DNA of 64,000 bases from Devosia subaequoris (GCF_014197055.1 NZ_JACIEW010000008.1:99809-163808); one strand, 5' to 3'. Counted from the first letter of the stretch, positions 26,721 through 36,229 are shown. The notes: generated from the letters alone by a model not told the origin. Program-made: numbers and translations.

Positions 26721-27479
26721 ATGAGTGCGGCAATGGATAGGGCAGCGGGTGCCACCTCGCAGTTTGCCACCAGTCTGATCGACCTTCTGGATCGCGTGCA
26801 TTATCGCCGCGTCTCCGTGCAGGAGCAGTTCGATCCGGTCTACAGGTTGCGCTATGAGGCGTATCGACGGGAAGATTTTATCCCGATCAATTCCCAACAG
26901 ATCACGCGTGACAAGTTTGACGACGCGCCTAATTGCCACTGTTTCGGCATCTATATCGACGATCGCCTGGTCAGTTCGATCCGACTGCATGCGGTCAGTG
27001 CGGAGCAGCCGACCTCGCCGAGCCGCTTGATCTGGCCCGACGTGCTGGGTGGCCTGCTCGAAAACGGGGGGCTCTATATCGATCCCAGCCGCTTCACCGC
27101 CGACCACGACGCCTCGCTCGAATTTCCGGCGCTACCCTATCTGACCCTGCGCATGGCGGTGATGGCCTGCGAGTATTTCCAGGCCACCCACTGCATTTCC
27201 TCGGTGCGATCCGAGCACGGACCGTTCTACCGGCGGGTGTTCGGTCTCGAGCAGATGGCCGGCGCTGGCCATTGGGGCGAATTGAGTTTTCCGGTCTGTT
27301 TGTTCGGCGCACGGGTCGAGGTGATCTACAATAAGGTCATGTCCCGCTTCCCCTTCTTCATGTCGACCCATGAAGAACGCGCGGCGCTATTTGCACCCGA
27401 GAGCCTGAAAGTGCCGGCCATTGCCCCGACGGCGCGCATGGCGCACCGTCTGCGCCAGCTTGAGGGCGCGCAGGGCTAG
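26721..27479 (+). CDS. FeeM-like N-acyl amino acid synthase (GNAT/autoinducer synthase fold)
   Basis: A 252-residue protein of the acyltransferase group that joins an acyl chain from acyl-ACP to an amino acid. The N-terminal EQFDPVYRLRYEAYRREDFI region is typical of the FeeM/AHL-synthase fold. The central block LYIDPSRFTADHDAS and the following LRMAVMACEYF fit the FeeM core seen in Rhizobiales. The frame is open upstream to 26646 but ATG 26721 gives the expected N-terminus. It has its own upstream region of about 140 bases. Whether the product is a signal or a membrane amino lipid is not known; AHL synthesis is less likely since LuxI signature residues were not recognised. Confidence 0.8.
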   Translation: MSAAMDRAAGATSQFATSLIDLLDRVHYRRVSVQEQFDPVYRLRYEAYRREDFIPINSQQITRDKFDDAPNCHCFGIYIDDRLVSSIRLHAVSAEQPTSPSRLIWPDVLGGLLENGGLYIDPSRFTADHDASLEFPALPYLTLRMAVMACEYFQATHCISSVRSEHGPFYRRVFGLEQMAGAGHWGELSFPVCLFGARVEVIYNKVMSRFPFFMSTHEERAALFAPESLKVPAIAPTARMAHRLRQLEGAQG

Positions 27480-27507
27480 CTGCCGGACGAACAGATATTC
27501 TGGGAAG

Positions 27508-27583
27508 TGGTGCCGCCTACGTGACTCGAACACGTGACCCCATCATTACGAATGATGTGCTCTACCAACTGAGCTAAGGCGGC
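27508..27583 (-). tRNA. tRNA-Thr (anticodon CGT)
   Basis: Reads as a complete 76-base cloverleaf on the minus strand. Acceptor GCCGCCT pairs with AGGCGGC, the D arm has GCTC-AGTTGGT-AGAGC, and the anticodon stem is CATCA/TGATG with loop TTCGTAA (anticodon CGT, reading ACG). The T arm is ACGTG-TTCGAGT-CACGT. The 3' CCA is genome-encoded. Confidence 0.97.
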
Positions 27584-27622
27584 GCTCCAATGGGGCGTGG
27601 CCCCAAGTGGATGGCGGGTCTT

Positions 27623-29008
27623 TTACTGGGCGTTTTCGGTGCGCGCAAGGGGTAAGGATTGATCGGCCGGCAACAAGGTCGGCGCCGCCGCTGCTGGGGA
27701 CGAGGACGTCACTTGCGGGCGTGCATTGCTGGCCACCGGCACCTTCCATTCGAACGCATCCAACCGGCCGGTGACCGGAGAGACCGGCTCCCATTCGTCG
27801 CTGACAATGCCATCGGCGGTCCAGGCCGGGTCGCGCGGTGCGCGCACGGCGCGGGCCAGCCATTCGCGGGCCTTGCCCTGGTCGCCATTCTGGCCTTCCT
27901 CGATTTCAGCCATCAGGCTGGCGACGCCCTGGGTCGCCTCGGCATCGGCGAAGGGCGCCAGGGCCTCGCGGGCACGGGCCCAGTCATAAGCGTCGATGGC
28001 GGCGCGGGCCATGGCCATGCCGGCGGCGCGATGCGGGGGCGGCATTTCGATGATCTCGCCCAGGCGCTTGAGCCGATCCACCGCCGAGGCGCCGGGTTGG
28101 GAATGAGCATAGAGCGCTGCGACATCGGGATGGCCGGTGGCACGCCAGATGCGGCGCAACAGGCTCTGGGCCCGGCGGGCTTCATTGCGGTTGGAATAGA
28201 TGCGGGCGGCGATCAGTGCGGCAGGCACAAAATCGGGCACCAGCTTGAGTGCGGTCAGCGCATGTTCGAGCGCACTATTGGGCTCGCTCAATTCGCTTTC
28301 GCGGGCGCGGGCGGTTTCGATCACGGCCTGGCGGCGGCGCTTTCTGGCTTTTTCCTCGCGCGTTGCGGCAGGCTCGGCATTGACCATGCCGACCGCTTCG
28401 GCCCACTGGCCGCGACGGGCCAGATCGTCGAACACGGCCTGGCTGGCCCAATCGGTCTCCGGCGCCAGTGTGAGGGTCTTGCGCGCAAAGGTCAGGGCCG
28501 CGTCCGGCCGGTCCTGGGCGCGGGCCTGATCGTACAGGCCGGTGAGGGCCGCAACGGCGGTGTTTTCGCTGGCGATCAGAGCGCGATAGTGCTCGCGCGC
28601 GGCCGGCATGTCCCCCAGGGCGAGATCGGCGCGGGCTTCGAGCAGTTTGGCGGCGCCATTGTCGGGCAAGCGCGCCTGGGCCTCGCGGGCCAGCAGGCGA
28701 GCGCGGGCCGGATCTCCGGCCTGCAGGGCAATGACGGCGTCCGAGAGAGCGTCGACGCCCTGTTCGCGGCGGCGGGCGGCGCGACGCTTTGCCATGGCCC
28801 GGGGTGCCCCGATAATGCGCCGCGTAACGGCCCAGATGGCGATGACGAGGGCGGCGGCCACCAGCAGGATGACCACGGCGGTCCCGAGGCGCGGCTGCAA
28901 GCGGTAGCCAGCCAGCTCCAGCGTCAGCGTGCCGGGCAGGGCGATTACCCAGGCTGCGATGCCGGCAATGATCAGGCTGCCGATGATCCAGGAAGCAAGT
29001 CGGATCAT
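27623..29008 (-). CDS. hemY: HemY-like TPR membrane protein
   Basis: A 461-residue inner-membrane protein. Two N-terminal helices (about residues 5-25 and 40-65) are followed by a TPR-rich domain with many Ala-rich helical repeats. It corresponds to the HemY N-terminal family encoded with hemC/hemD in proteobacteria; its role in tetrapyrrole synthesis is unclear and it is not the oxygen-dependent protoporphyrinogen oxidase also called HemY. ATG 29008 overlaps the mic60 stop (ATGA). The C-terminus is Pro/Ser/Ala-rich and probably disordered. Confidence 0.9.
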   Translation of the reverse strand: MIRLASWIIGSLIIAGIAAWVIALPGTLTLELAGYRLQPRLGTAVVILLVAAALVIAIWAVTRRIIGAPRAMAKRRAARRREQGVDALSDAVIALQAGDPARARLLAREAQARLPDNGAAKLLEARADLALGDMPAAREHYRALIASENTAVAALTGLYDQARAQDRPDAALTFARKTLTLAPETDWASQAVFDDLARRGQWAEAVGMVNAEPAATREEKARKRRRQAVIETARARESELSEPNSALEHALTALKLVPDFVPAALIAARIYSNRNEARRAQSLLRRIWRATGHPDVAALYAHSQPGASAVDRLKRLGEIIEMPPPHRAAGMAMARAAIDAYDWARAREALAPFADAEATQGVASLMAEIEEGQNGDQGKAREWLARAVRAPRDPAWTADGIVSDEWEPVSPVTGRLDAFEWKVPVASNARPQVTSSSPAAAAPTLLPADQSLPLARTENAQ

Positions 29009-30249
29009 GCACCATTCTCCCCGGTGAGGGCGCTTTCACGCAATTGGGCGAGGAATTCATCTGCCGCCGCGAGGTGGGCGATGTCGTCGGCAAGATCGCC
29101 GGCGGCCGCGCGCATGGAGGCGGGCAGGGCTTCCATCTCGGATTGTGCGGCGGAAAAATCGCGGGCGGCGATGGCAGCTTCAAGCCGCGCGATGATGGCG
29201 TCGGGGCTGTCCCCTTCGACTGGCCCGGTGGGCCGCATGGCGACGAGGCCGCGGAACCAGTCGAGGCTGGCATCCTGCCAATTTGCGTCAGTTCCGGCCG
29301 GACGCCCGGCGAGCATGTCCGGCAGCACCGCGTCGAGCTGGCGGGCAATGGTACCGGGTTGCGGCAGGCCCGTCGCGGCGCGCCCGGCGATGGCCTCAGG
29401 CACCAGATAGTCAGGCTGGGCCTGACGCAAAGCGGCCAGTTCGGTCTCATAGGGCCGGCCGGCGTCAAAGGCGCTTTCCAGCGACGAGAAAATCAATGGC
29501 AGGCGTGCGGCGGCAACGCCATTGCCGGCATCTTCGCGCGTGCTCTGGGCCAGTGCGGCCAGTTCGTCCCGCGCCTGAGCCAATTGGGCTGTGGTTTGTT
29601 CGGCACTGGCGCGCAGAGCCGAGAGTTCGGCTTCGATCGCACTCAGGTTCTCCGGGGCGGCCGTGTCGCTCGTGGCGCCGGCGGACAGTTCGTCCAGCCG
29701 AGCGGAAAGCGCGGCAAGATCTTCGGTTGTGACCAGATTGCTGGTGTCGATCGCGCTGGTCGGTTGGTCTGCCAGGCTGGATTCAATTGCGCCGACCCGC
29801 CCCGTCAGGGTCGAAAGCTCGTCCTGCAGCGTGCCGGTCACCGTTTCCAGTTCAGGAATGGCACTGGCAAACTGGGCAAGGCGCGGATCTGCAGGTGGGG
29901 CGGCCTGTTCCGGGGTCGGCCACAGGCCATACCAGGCCAGACCATAAGCCGCGCCCAGGCCGAGGGCGCCGCCGACCAGGCCAGCCAGCCAGATGCCGCC
30001 GCTGCCGCCCGAGGCTGGCGCAGGCTCACTCTTGGTTTTTGCACTAGAGGCCGGCGCCGGCTTGTTCGGCTTGGTGGAGCCAGCTGTGGGCTTGGTCGCC
30101 TCGGCGGACGAAGTGCCGCCGGTCGGCTTGGCCGTGCCTTCCAATACGGGCGGCCTGACCGGTCCGGACTTGCCAGCGGTTTTATCCGCGGGCTTGTCGG
30201 TTGCCTTGGGGTCGGTGTCTGGCGTTTGCTTGCCGGTGGTCTCAGCCAT
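29005..30249 (-). CDS. Alphaproteobacterial Mic60/mitofilin-like protein (COG4223)
   Basis: A 414-residue protein with a 90-residue Lys/Pro/Thr-rich cytoplasmic head. One membrane helix (GIWLAGLVGGALGLGAAYGLAWYGLW, near residue 85) is followed by a coiled-coil stretch of about 120 residues and a C-terminal helical domain. This plan and its place between hemD and hemY match alpha-Mic60, the proposed bacterial relative of mitochondrial cristae-shaping Mic60. It probably shapes the inner membrane or links it to the outer membrane. Low sequence conservation means the call rests on architecture and synteny. Confidence 0.78.
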   Translation of the reverse strand: MAETTGKQTPDTDPKATDKPADKTAGKSGPVRPPVLEGTAKPTGGTSSAEATKPTAGSTKPNKPAPASSAKTKSEPAPASGGSGGIWLAGLVGGALGLGAAYGLAWYGLWPTPEQAAPPADPRLAQFASAIPELETVTGTLQDELSTLTGRVGAIESSLADQPTSAIDTSNLVTTEDLAALSARLDELSAGATSDTAAPENLSAIEAELSALRASAEQTTAQLAQARDELAALAQSTREDAGNGVAAARLPLIFSSLESAFDAGRPYETELAALRQAQPDYLVPEAIAGRAATGLPQPGTIARQLDAVLPDMLAGRPAGTDANWQDASLDWFRGLVAMRPTGPVEGDSPDAIIARLEAAIAARDFSAAQSEMEALPASMRAAAGDLADDIAHLAAADEFLAQLRESALTGENGA

Positions 30250-30273
30250 GGCCCTTCCTCTCGTTCCGTCCGA

Positions 30274-31005
30274 TCATGGCCCAGTTTGCTCGCGGGCAAA
30301 AGCCAGTGCGAGCGCCATCATTGCCTCTTCGCTGGGGTGGTCTGCCAATAGAACGCGGCTGAAGTGATGTTCGATCAGCGGCGCGGCGACATTTTCTGAC
30401 AGGCAGATGACGGGGAGCTTGCGCCGGGCAGGTTCGGGAATGGCCGAAGCGCCCAGGGTGCAGAAGATTTCAGCGGTGCGGCGTGAATAGAACAGGATTG
30501 CGTCAAAGGCGCCTTCGGCCAATTGGCCGGCGATGGCCGTGGGCAGGGTGGTTTCGGCCACCATCTCATAAACCGGCGTGGTGACGACCATCAGCCCGTG
30601 CGGGGCGAGCGCGTGGGCGAGGTCGCCGCTCAAATGCCTGCCGGCAGGGTAAAAGACCGGACCGTCGAGCCGGGCCAGGGCAATGGTGGTGACCAGCGAA
30701 TCAAGCGTGCCATCGGCGGCGACAACCTGCTCGAATCCGAGTTGGCGCGCTTCATGGGCGGTGCGGTCGCCCACGGCATAGACTGGTTTGTCGCGCAATT
30801 CAGCGGTCGCATTCAGCTCGGACAGGGCGCGCAGCGCGTTGGAGCTGGTCAGTGCCAGAGCCGAGAAGCCCTCGGCCGGCGGCAAATGGGCGTGCAGCGT
30901 CTGGCGCGTCATTAGCGGCACGGTATCGGCCGCAATTTCCAGCGCCGCCAGCCGTTCCTGGGTGGCCTGGGCGTCTGGCTCGGGTCGGGTGATGAGCATG
31001 CGCAT
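30274..31005 (-). CDS. hemD: Uroporphyrinogen-III synthase
   Basis: Cyclises hydroxymethylbilane with D-ring inversion to uroporphyrinogen III. The 243-residue protein begins MLITRPEPDAQ, the usual HemD start, and has the typical two-lobed pattern (GDRTAHEARQLGF in one lobe, FYSRRTAEIF in the other). HemD is poorly conserved, so linkage to hemC supports the call. ATG 31005 overlaps the hemC stop by one base (TGATG); ATG 31017 is an in-frame alternative inside hemC. Confidence 0.92.
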   Translation of the reverse strand: MRMLITRPEPDAQATQERLAALEIAADTVPLMTRQTLHAHLPPAEGFSALALTSSNALRALSELNATAELRDKPVYAVGDRTAHEARQLGFEQVVAADGTLDSLVTTIALARLDGPVFYPAGRHLSGDLAHALAPHGLMVVTTPVYEMVAETTLPTAIAGQLAEGAFDAILFYSRRTAEIFCTLGASAIPEPARRKLPVICLSENVAAPLIEHHFSRVLLADHPSEEAMMALALAFAREQTGP

Positions 31006-31943
31006 CAGCTTGACCATTGGCTGAGCCAGTCCGGTCCTGCCTGACTGAGCAGGTCGCGGCCGACGGTTTCGCCCAGGGCCACAGGATCCCGGCCTTCTGC
31101 GGTGGCGCGGAAACTGGTCTGCCCGTCGAGGCTGAGAATTTCGCCCTTGAGGGTGAGCAGGCCGTTCTCGTTCAACGTCAACGCGCCGACCGGAGTGCGG
31201 CAGGACCCGTCGAGGACCGTGAGCATGGTGCGTTCGGCGGTGATGGCAGTGTGCGTCGGCGCATGGTCGAGCAGCGCGATGAGGTCGGCCAGGCGGTCGT
31301 CACCTTCCCGGATGGCCAGGCCAATAGCGCCTTGGGCAGGCGCGGGCATGAAGTCTTCCGGATCGAGAATGGCGGTGGCGCGGTGGCCCTCGTCCAGCCG
31401 GTTGAGACCGGCCATGGCGAGCAAGGTGGCGTCCGCAACGCCGTCGAGCAGCTTTTGCAGACGGGTATGTACGTTGCCGCGAAAAGGCACGATGCGCAGA
31501 TCCGGCCGCAGGCGCAGGGCCTGTGCGGCGCGGCGGATGGACGAGGTTCCAAATCGTGCCCCTTCGGGCAGGTTGTCGATGCCTTTTACGGATACCGAAA
31601 TAAAGGCGTCTCGGGCATCTTCGCGCTCCAGAAAGGCGGCGAGACGGATACCAGAGGGCAAGCCCGTGGCCACGTCCTTGCTCGAATGCACACCGATATC
31701 GATACGGCCGCTGAGCAGGGCTTCGTCAATTTCCTTGGTGAAAACGCCTTTGCCGCCAATGTCGGAAAGGGTGGTATTTTCCTTCTGGCTGCGGTCGCCG
31801 CCGGTCGAAAACACCTCAATCTCGATGGTGTCCTGGGCGATGCCGTGGTTTTCCGAGAGCAGATCGCGCACCAGTTTGGCCTGGGCGAGCGCCAAGGGGC
31901 TGCCGCGCGTTCCGATCCGGGCGAAGGGGGTGGGCGATTGCAT
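31005..31943 (-). CDS. hemC: Porphobilinogen deaminase (hydroxymethylbilane synthase)
   Basis: Joins four porphobilinogens into hydroxymethylbilane. The 312-residue protein starts with [13 protein letters not shown] and has DIGVHSSKD in the catalytic region. The dipyrromethane-attaching cysteine is in [11 protein letters not shown], so it should be functional. First gene of hemC-hemD-mic60-hemY on the minus strand; the promoter must lie in the 54-base gap shared with divergent tsaD. Confidence 0.97.
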   Translation of the reverse strand: MQSPTPFARIGTRGSPLALAQAKLVRDLLSENHGIAQDTIEIEVFSTGGDRSQKENTTLSDIGGKGVFTKEIDEALLSGRIDIGVHSSKDVATGLPSGIRLAAFLEREDARDAFISVSVKGIDNLPEGARFGTSSIRRAAQALRLRPDLRIVPFRGNVHTRLQKLLDGVADATLLAMAGLNRLDEGHRATAILDPEDFMPAPAQGAIGLAIREGDDRLADLIALLDHAPTHTAITAERTMLTVLDGSCRTPVGALTLNENGLLTLKGEILSLDGQTSFRATAEGRDPVALGETVGRDLLSQAGPDWLSQWSS

Positions 31944-31997
31944 AATCAGGCGGTCCTAGTGTACGCGATAGGCTCATTTGGAGTAGACCAGTTCGTC

Positions 31998-33077
31998 GTG
32001 ACCGGGCAAGCGCAAGCCATCATTCTGGGTATTGAAACAAGCTGCGACGAAACCGCCGCAGCCATAGTCGTACGAGATCAATCGGGCCGGGGTACGATAA
32101 GTTCCAATGTGGTGCGCTCTCAGCTCGATGAACATGCTGCCTTTGGTGGGGTTGTGCCCGAACTCGCAGCGCGGGCCCATGTCGAATGGCTCGATCATAT
32201 CATCGCCCAGGCGGTGGCTGAGGCAGGCATTGCACTCAAGGATGTCGACGCCATTGCCGCCACGGCCGGGCCGGGGCTGATTGGCGGGGTGTTGGTGGGG
32301 CTGACCACCGGCAAGGCGCTGGCCGCATCGTTGGGCAAGCCACTGATCGCGGTCAATCATCTCGAGGGGCATGCGCTGACGGCGCGGCTGACCGATGGGG
32401 TTCAATTCCCCTATCTGATGCTGCTGGTCTCGGGCGGGCATAGCCAGTTCGTGCTGGTGCGCGGGGTTGGCGAGTATGAACGCTGGGGCGGTACGATCGA
32501 CGACGCGCTGGGCGAGGCCTTCGACAAGGTGGCCAAGCTGCTAAGCCTGGGGCATCCCGGCGGGCCGGCGGTGGAACAAATCGCCACCAAGGGGGATCCG
32601 GCCAGGTTCAAGTTCCCGCGTCCCCTGCTGCGCGAGCAGCGGCTGGATTTTTCGTTTTCCGGGCTCAAGACAGCGGTAAGGTTACAGGCCGAGGCGCTGG
32701 CGCCACTGAGCGAGCAGGATGTGGCCGACATTGCGGCGGGCTTTCAGGCGGCGGTAACGGAGATCGTCGCCAAACGCTCGCGCCAGGCGCTGGAACGGTT
32801 CCGTGCCGAATTGCCCGAGGCCGAGCCGCAACTGGTGGTGGCTGGTGGCGTCGCGGCCAATCGCGCCATTGCGGCAGCGCTTGAAACGGTCACCCGGGAA
32901 ATGGGCGCGCGCCTGGTCGTGCCGCCGATTGCGCTTTGCACCGACAATGGCGCCATGGTGGCCTGGGCCGGTGCGGAACGGTTTGCCTTGGGCGCGACCG
33001 ATGGGTTGGCGGTCGAGGCGCGACCGCGCTGGCCGCTCGATGCCCCGGGCATGAAGGTAGATGGCCATGCCGCTTGA
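31998..33077 (+). CDS. tsaD: tRNA N6-threonylcarbamoyladenosine (t6A) transferase
   Basis: Transfers the threonylcarbamoyl group to A37 of ANN-decoding tRNAs, with TsaB and TsaE. The 359-residue protein opens [14 protein letters not shown] and carries the metal-binding HLEGHALT motif, both diagnostic. The GTG at 31998 gives a normal-length protein; an earlier GTG at 31959 is possible. GGAG lies 14 bases before 31998, so neither start has ideal spacing. Its end overlaps gpsA. MtaB, which further modifies t6A, is encoded at 38196-39458. Confidence 0.96.
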   Translation: MTGQAQAIILGIETSCDETAAAIVVRDQSGRGTISSNVVRSQLDEHAAFGGVVPELAARAHVEWLDHIIAQAVAEAGIALKDVDAIAATAGPGLIGGVLVGLTTGKALAASLGKPLIAVNHLEGHALTARLTDGVQFPYLMLLVSGGHSQFVLVRGVGEYERWGGTIDDALGEAFDKVAKLLSLGHPGGPAVEQIATKGDPARFKFPRPLLREQRLDFSFSGLKTAVRLQAEALAPLSEQDVADIAAGFQAAVTEIVAKRSRQALERFRAELPEAEPQLVVAGGVAANRAIAAALETVTREMGARLVVPPIALCTDNGAMVAWAGAERFALGATDGLAVEARPRWPLDAPGMKVDGHAA

Positions 33078-34053
33078 AACCGTGGCGGTGATCGGCGGCG
33101 GCGCCTGGGGCACGGCCCTGGCGCAGGCGGCTGCCATGGCGGGCCGAGTGGTCCGTCTGGTGGTGCGGACAGCCGAACAGGCCGAGGCGATCAACCGGGC
33201 TCATGTCAATGCGACCGCGCTGCCTGGCCAGGCTCTGCTGGCAGGTGTTGTAGCAGCCGACCGCTTGGAGCGGGCCGATATCGTAATCCTGGCGGTGCCG
33301 GCGCAATCGACGCGGACGCTGTTGTCCGGGCTGGAACCAGATTTGCTGGCCGGACGCCCGGTGGTGCTCTCGGCCAAGGGTCTGGAAACCGGCACGCTGG
33401 CGCGGCAGAGCGAAATCTTGTTCGATATGGCGCCTGAGGCCGTGCCCTATGTGCTCTCCGGCCCCAGCTTTGCAGCCGACCTGGCGGCGGGGCGCCCAAC
33501 GGCGGTGACCCTTGCCGGGGACGATGCCAGCGCTACCTCGGACCTGGCGGCGGCGCTGGCCGGGCCCAGCTTCCGGCCCTATGCGGCTGATGACCGGATC
33601 GGGGTGGAAATCGCCGGGGCACTCAAGAATGTCTATGCCTTGGCCTGTGGCGCGGTGGATGGTGCCAGTCTCGGCGCCTCGGCACGAGCGGCGCTGATTG
33701 CGCGTGGCTATGCCGAAATGGCGCGGGTCGTGACGGCCATGGGCGGTTCGGCGCATACGCTGACCGGGCTGGCCGGGCTGGGCGATTTGACCCTGACCTG
33801 CACCTCGGTGCAATCGCGCAATTACCAGTTCGGCATGGCGTTGGGGGCCGGTCGTTCGACCGAAGAAATCGTTGCTTCCGGGGCCAAGTTGGCCGAAGGC
33901 GTGGCGACGGCGCCGGTTGCAGCCGCTTTGGCCAAAAGTCTTCAAATCGATACGCCGCTGATCGACGCGGTCGATGCAGTTGTGGCCGGCAAGGCCGATA
34001 TCGCCACCATAGTTGCGGGCCTGATGTCCCGCCCACTCAAAAGGGAAATTTGA
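33067..34053 (+). CDS. gpsA: Glycerol-3-phosphate dehydrogenase [NAD(P)+]
   Basis: Reduces dihydroxyacetone phosphate to sn-glycerol-3-phosphate for phospholipid synthesis. The NAD-binding GGGAWGTAL motif is at the N-terminus and the C-terminal block [10 protein letters not shown] is intact. The protein is about 328 residues, normal for GpsA. ATG 33067 is chosen because GAAGG lies 9 bases upstream; ATG 33061 is an alternative. It overlaps the tsaD end, a common alphaproteobacterial arrangement. Confidence 0.97.
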   Translation: MPLETVAVIGGGAWGTALAQAAAMAGRVVRLVVRTAEQAEAINRAHVNATALPGQALLAGVVAADRLERADIVILAVPAQSTRTLLSGLEPDLLAGRPVVLSAKGLETGTLARQSEILFDMAPEAVPYVLSGPSFAADLAAGRPTAVTLAGDDASATSDLAAALAGPSFRPYAADDRIGVEIAGALKNVYALACGAVDGASLGASARAALIARGYAEMARVVTAMGGSAHTLTGLAGLGDLTLTCTSVQSRNYQFGMALGAGRSTEEIVASGAKLAEGVATAPVAAALAKSLQIDTPLIDAVDAVVAGKADIATIVAGLMSRPLKREI

Positions 34054-34054
34054 C

Positions 34055-34348
34055 ATGCTGTTCGCCATGATCGCCAAGGATGCGCCCGGCGCATTGCAGA
34101 CGCGGCTCGATACACGCCCGGCGCATCTGGATCATCTCAATTCACTGGGCAAGAAACTGGTCTTTGCCGGGGCGCTGCTTAATGCCGAGGAACAGCCGGA
34201 AGGCTCGATCGTGGTATTCGAAGCCGTCGATCTGGCCGAGGCCGAAGCGCTGGCGGCGGCAGACCCGTTCGTTCCGGCAGGCGTGTTCTCCAGCTATGAA
34301 GTCAAGCGTTGGCGCATTGCCGTCAATACCACCGGCGTGGAGTTGTAG
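34055..34348 (+). CDS. YciI-like protein
   Basis: A 97-residue ferredoxin-like alpha/beta protein. The RPAHLDHL segment holds the conserved His and Asp of YciI, and the DPFVPAGVFSSYEVKRW ending is typical. YciI proteins resemble chlorinated-muconolactone dehalogenase subunits, but their reaction is unknown in most bacteria. It begins one base after the gpsA stop, so it is likely co-translated in tsaD-gpsA-yciI-EVE. Confidence 0.92.
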   Translation: MLFAMIAKDAPGALQTRLDTRPAHLDHLNSLGKKLVFAGALLNAEEQPEGSIVVFEAVDLAEAEALAAADPFVPAGVFSSYEVKRWRIAVNTTGVEL

Positions 34349-34352
34349 TCAG

Positions 34353-34787
34353 ATGGCCTATTGGCTGATGAAGTCCGAACCAGATGTCTTTTCCTTTGAC
34401 GATCTGGTTGCCAAGACGGCCAAGGGCGAAACCGAGGAATGGAGCGGGGTGCGCAATTATGCGGCGCGCAACAACATGCGCGAGATGAAGAAAGGCGACG
34501 AAGCCTTCTTCTATCACTCCAATATCGGTAAGGAAATCGTGGGCATCATGAAGATCGTGGAGCCCGCACATCCCGACAGCACGGCCGAACTCAACGCCAA
34601 GGGTGAAGTGGTGTGGGAATGCGTCGATGTGCAATCGGTCAAGCCCTTCCCACGCCCGGTGAGCCTGGCTGAAATCAAGGCGACGCCTGAACTGGCCGAA
34701 GTCGAACTGGTGCGACTCTCGCGCCTGTCAGTGTCCAAGGTCAGCGAAGCGGAATGGAAATTGATTAGCAAAATGGGTGGCTTGTAG
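34353..34787 (+). CDS. EVE domain protein
   Basis: A 144-residue single EVE (PUA-like) domain. The opening YWLMKSEPDVFSFDDL and the DEAFFYHSN block are diagnostic. EVE/YTH-related folds bind modified bases, and the family has been linked to modified-nucleotide recognition; function here is unproven. Starts 5 bases after the YciI stop. In alphaproteobacteria it often follows tsaD-gpsA-yciI, so it may relate to tRNA or DNA modification. Confidence 0.93.
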   Translation: MAYWLMKSEPDVFSFDDLVAKTAKGETEEWSGVRNYAARNNMREMKKGDEAFFYHSNIGKEIVGIMKIVEPAHPDSTAELNAKGEVVWECVDVQSVKPFPRPVSLAEIKATPELAEVELVRLSRLSVSKVSEAEWKLISKMGGL

Positions 34788-34888
34788 CCGTCCCGCAGAG
34801 GAGATCGCTTCAGTGAAGCGATTTAAGGCTACAAGGCCCGGAGAGCTATGCTCGTAGGGCGGGCCGCCGTCCCGCAGGGGAAATCGCT
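34787..34888. repeat. Imperfect 23-base direct repeat with hairpin
   Basis: Two copies of a 23-base unit beginning GCCGTCCCGCAG and ending ATCGCT lie at 34787-34809 and 34866-34888, matching at 21 of 23 positions. The first is followed by ATCGCTTC-AGT-GAAGCGAT, an 8-base perfect stem (34804-34822). The structure sits directly after the EVE stop; it could aid 3'-end formation but lacks a T-tract. It looks like a remnant of an interspersed palindromic element. Confidence 0.55.
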
Positions 34889-34965
34889 CCGATGGCCGCC
34901 CATAAGCTGACTTGTCTAATCAACAATAAAGTGGCAAGTCGTCCTTCAATGAGATGGAGACGGTC

Positions 34966-35721
34966 ATGGTCAAGCAGATACGTAGATTCGAAGTGGTCGA
35001 GACAGGTCATGTCACGCCCAATATGTTTCGCGTGCGCTTCGGCGGTCCAGAGGTGACGGCGTTTCCCGAAGGCTTTGCCGGTGGCTACCTCAAGCTGCGC
35101 ATCCCGCTTGAGGGCGATGCGGTAGCGGTGCGCACCTATACGATCCGCCATCAGGACAAGAACGTCATTGATGTCGATTTTGCCTTGCATGGCGACAAGG
35201 ATGCCGCCGGATTGGCGACGCGCTGGGCGCTCGATGCGCGGCCGGGCATGAGCCTGGAGGCAGGTGGCCCGGGCCAACCCAAGCCGCTGCCTGCGGTGGC
35301 GAATGGCCACTATATCATTGCGGGCGACATGACGGCGCTGCCGGCTATTTCGGTCAATCTCGAAGCGCTGGGACCGGACGCCAGTGGCGATGTTTTCCTC
35401 GAAATCCAGCACGAGGATGACATCCAGAAACTGGCAGTACCGAATAATGTCAGGCTGCACTGGCTGGTGAACCCCGAACCCGGAAGCCAGCCGGAGCTGC
35501 TGGCCGATGCCGTGCGCGCGCTGGCGTGGCCGGAAACCCTCACCTACGCCTGGGTCGCCACCGAATTTGAAGCCATGCGCAATCTACGCACTTATCTGCG
35601 CGCAGAGCGCAATTTGGGGACGGACCAGCTCTATATATCGAGCTATTGGAAGCGCGGCCTGATCGAAGACGATCATCGCTCGGTCAAGAGCGCCGATGCG
35701 CAGGCTGAAACGCCCGCGTAA
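34966..35721 (+). CDS. Siderophore-interacting protein, FAD-dependent ferric reductase family
   Basis: A 251-residue NAD(P)H:flavin oxidoreductase-like protein that reduces ferric siderophores in the cytoplasm. The FAD-binding RTYTIR motif and the following DVDFALHGD segment are characteristic. The C-terminal SIP domain carries AWVATEFEAMRNLR and a YWKRG tail, typical of the family. ATG 34966 is supported by GGAG 6 bases upstream; ATG 34954 is an alternative. No siderophore uptake gene is adjacent, so its substrate is unknown. Confidence 0.93.
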   Translation: MVKQIRRFEVVETGHVTPNMFRVRFGGPEVTAFPEGFAGGYLKLRIPLEGDAVAVRTYTIRHQDKNVIDVDFALHGDKDAAGLATRWALDARPGMSLEAGGPGQPKPLPAVANGHYIIAGDMTALPAISVNLEALGPDASGDVFLEIQHEDDIQKLAVPNNVRLHWLVNPEPGSQPELLADAVRALAWPETLTYAWVATEFEAMRNLRTYLRAERNLGTDQLYISSYWKRGLIEDDHRSVKSADAQAETPA

Positions 35722-35821
35722 GGGCGATCTCCGGCTCCGGTACCAATCCTCCTGGCCTCTATCCTATAGCGCGTACGCAAGTTAAGCTCAGCGGGCGCAA
35801 TTAATGTGAGGGGGAATGGAA

Positions 35822-36226
35822 ATGGACTTTCTAGCTGTCAACTGGCTGGCCATCGTGCTGGCGACCGTGGCCAGCATGGCGCTGGGTGCGGTCTGGTATG
35901 GCGTATTATCCAAGCAATGGATGGCAGCTTCAGGCCGAACCAGAGAGGACATCGATCCCAAGGACTTCATGCCCTATGTCTGGTCGGTGATCGTGCAACT
36001 GGTCATGGCCTATTTCCTGGCCGTGCTGACGCCACCGCTGGCCGGCGCGATGACCATCGGTCACGGGTTGCAGATCGCCTTCCTGATGTGGCTGGGCTTT
36101 GTGCTGACCTCGATGATCCTCAACCATCGCTACCAGGGCCGGCCCTGGTCGCTGACCGTCATCGATAGTGGTTATATCCTGGCAGCCCTGCTGGTGCAGG
36201 GGCTGGTGCTGGGCCTGTTCGGCTAA
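35822..36226 (+). CDS. DUF1761 membrane protein
   Basis: A 134-residue protein with four predicted membrane helices. The opening WLAIVLATVASMALGAVWYGVL with its Trp-Tyr pair, and the later LMWLGF segment, fit DUF1761, a family of unknown function. ATG 35822 follows GAGGGGG at 8-base spacing; ATG 35816 is too close to it. It converges on yciB with only a three-base gap. No function can be proposed. Confidence 0.85.
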   Translation: MDFLAVNWLAIVLATVASMALGAVWYGVLSKQWMAASGRTREDIDPKDFMPYVWSVIVQLVMAYFLAVLTPPLAGAMTIGHGLQIAFLMWLGFVLTSMILNHRYQGRPWSLTVIDSGYILAALLVQGLVLGLFG

Positions 36227-36229
36227 ATT

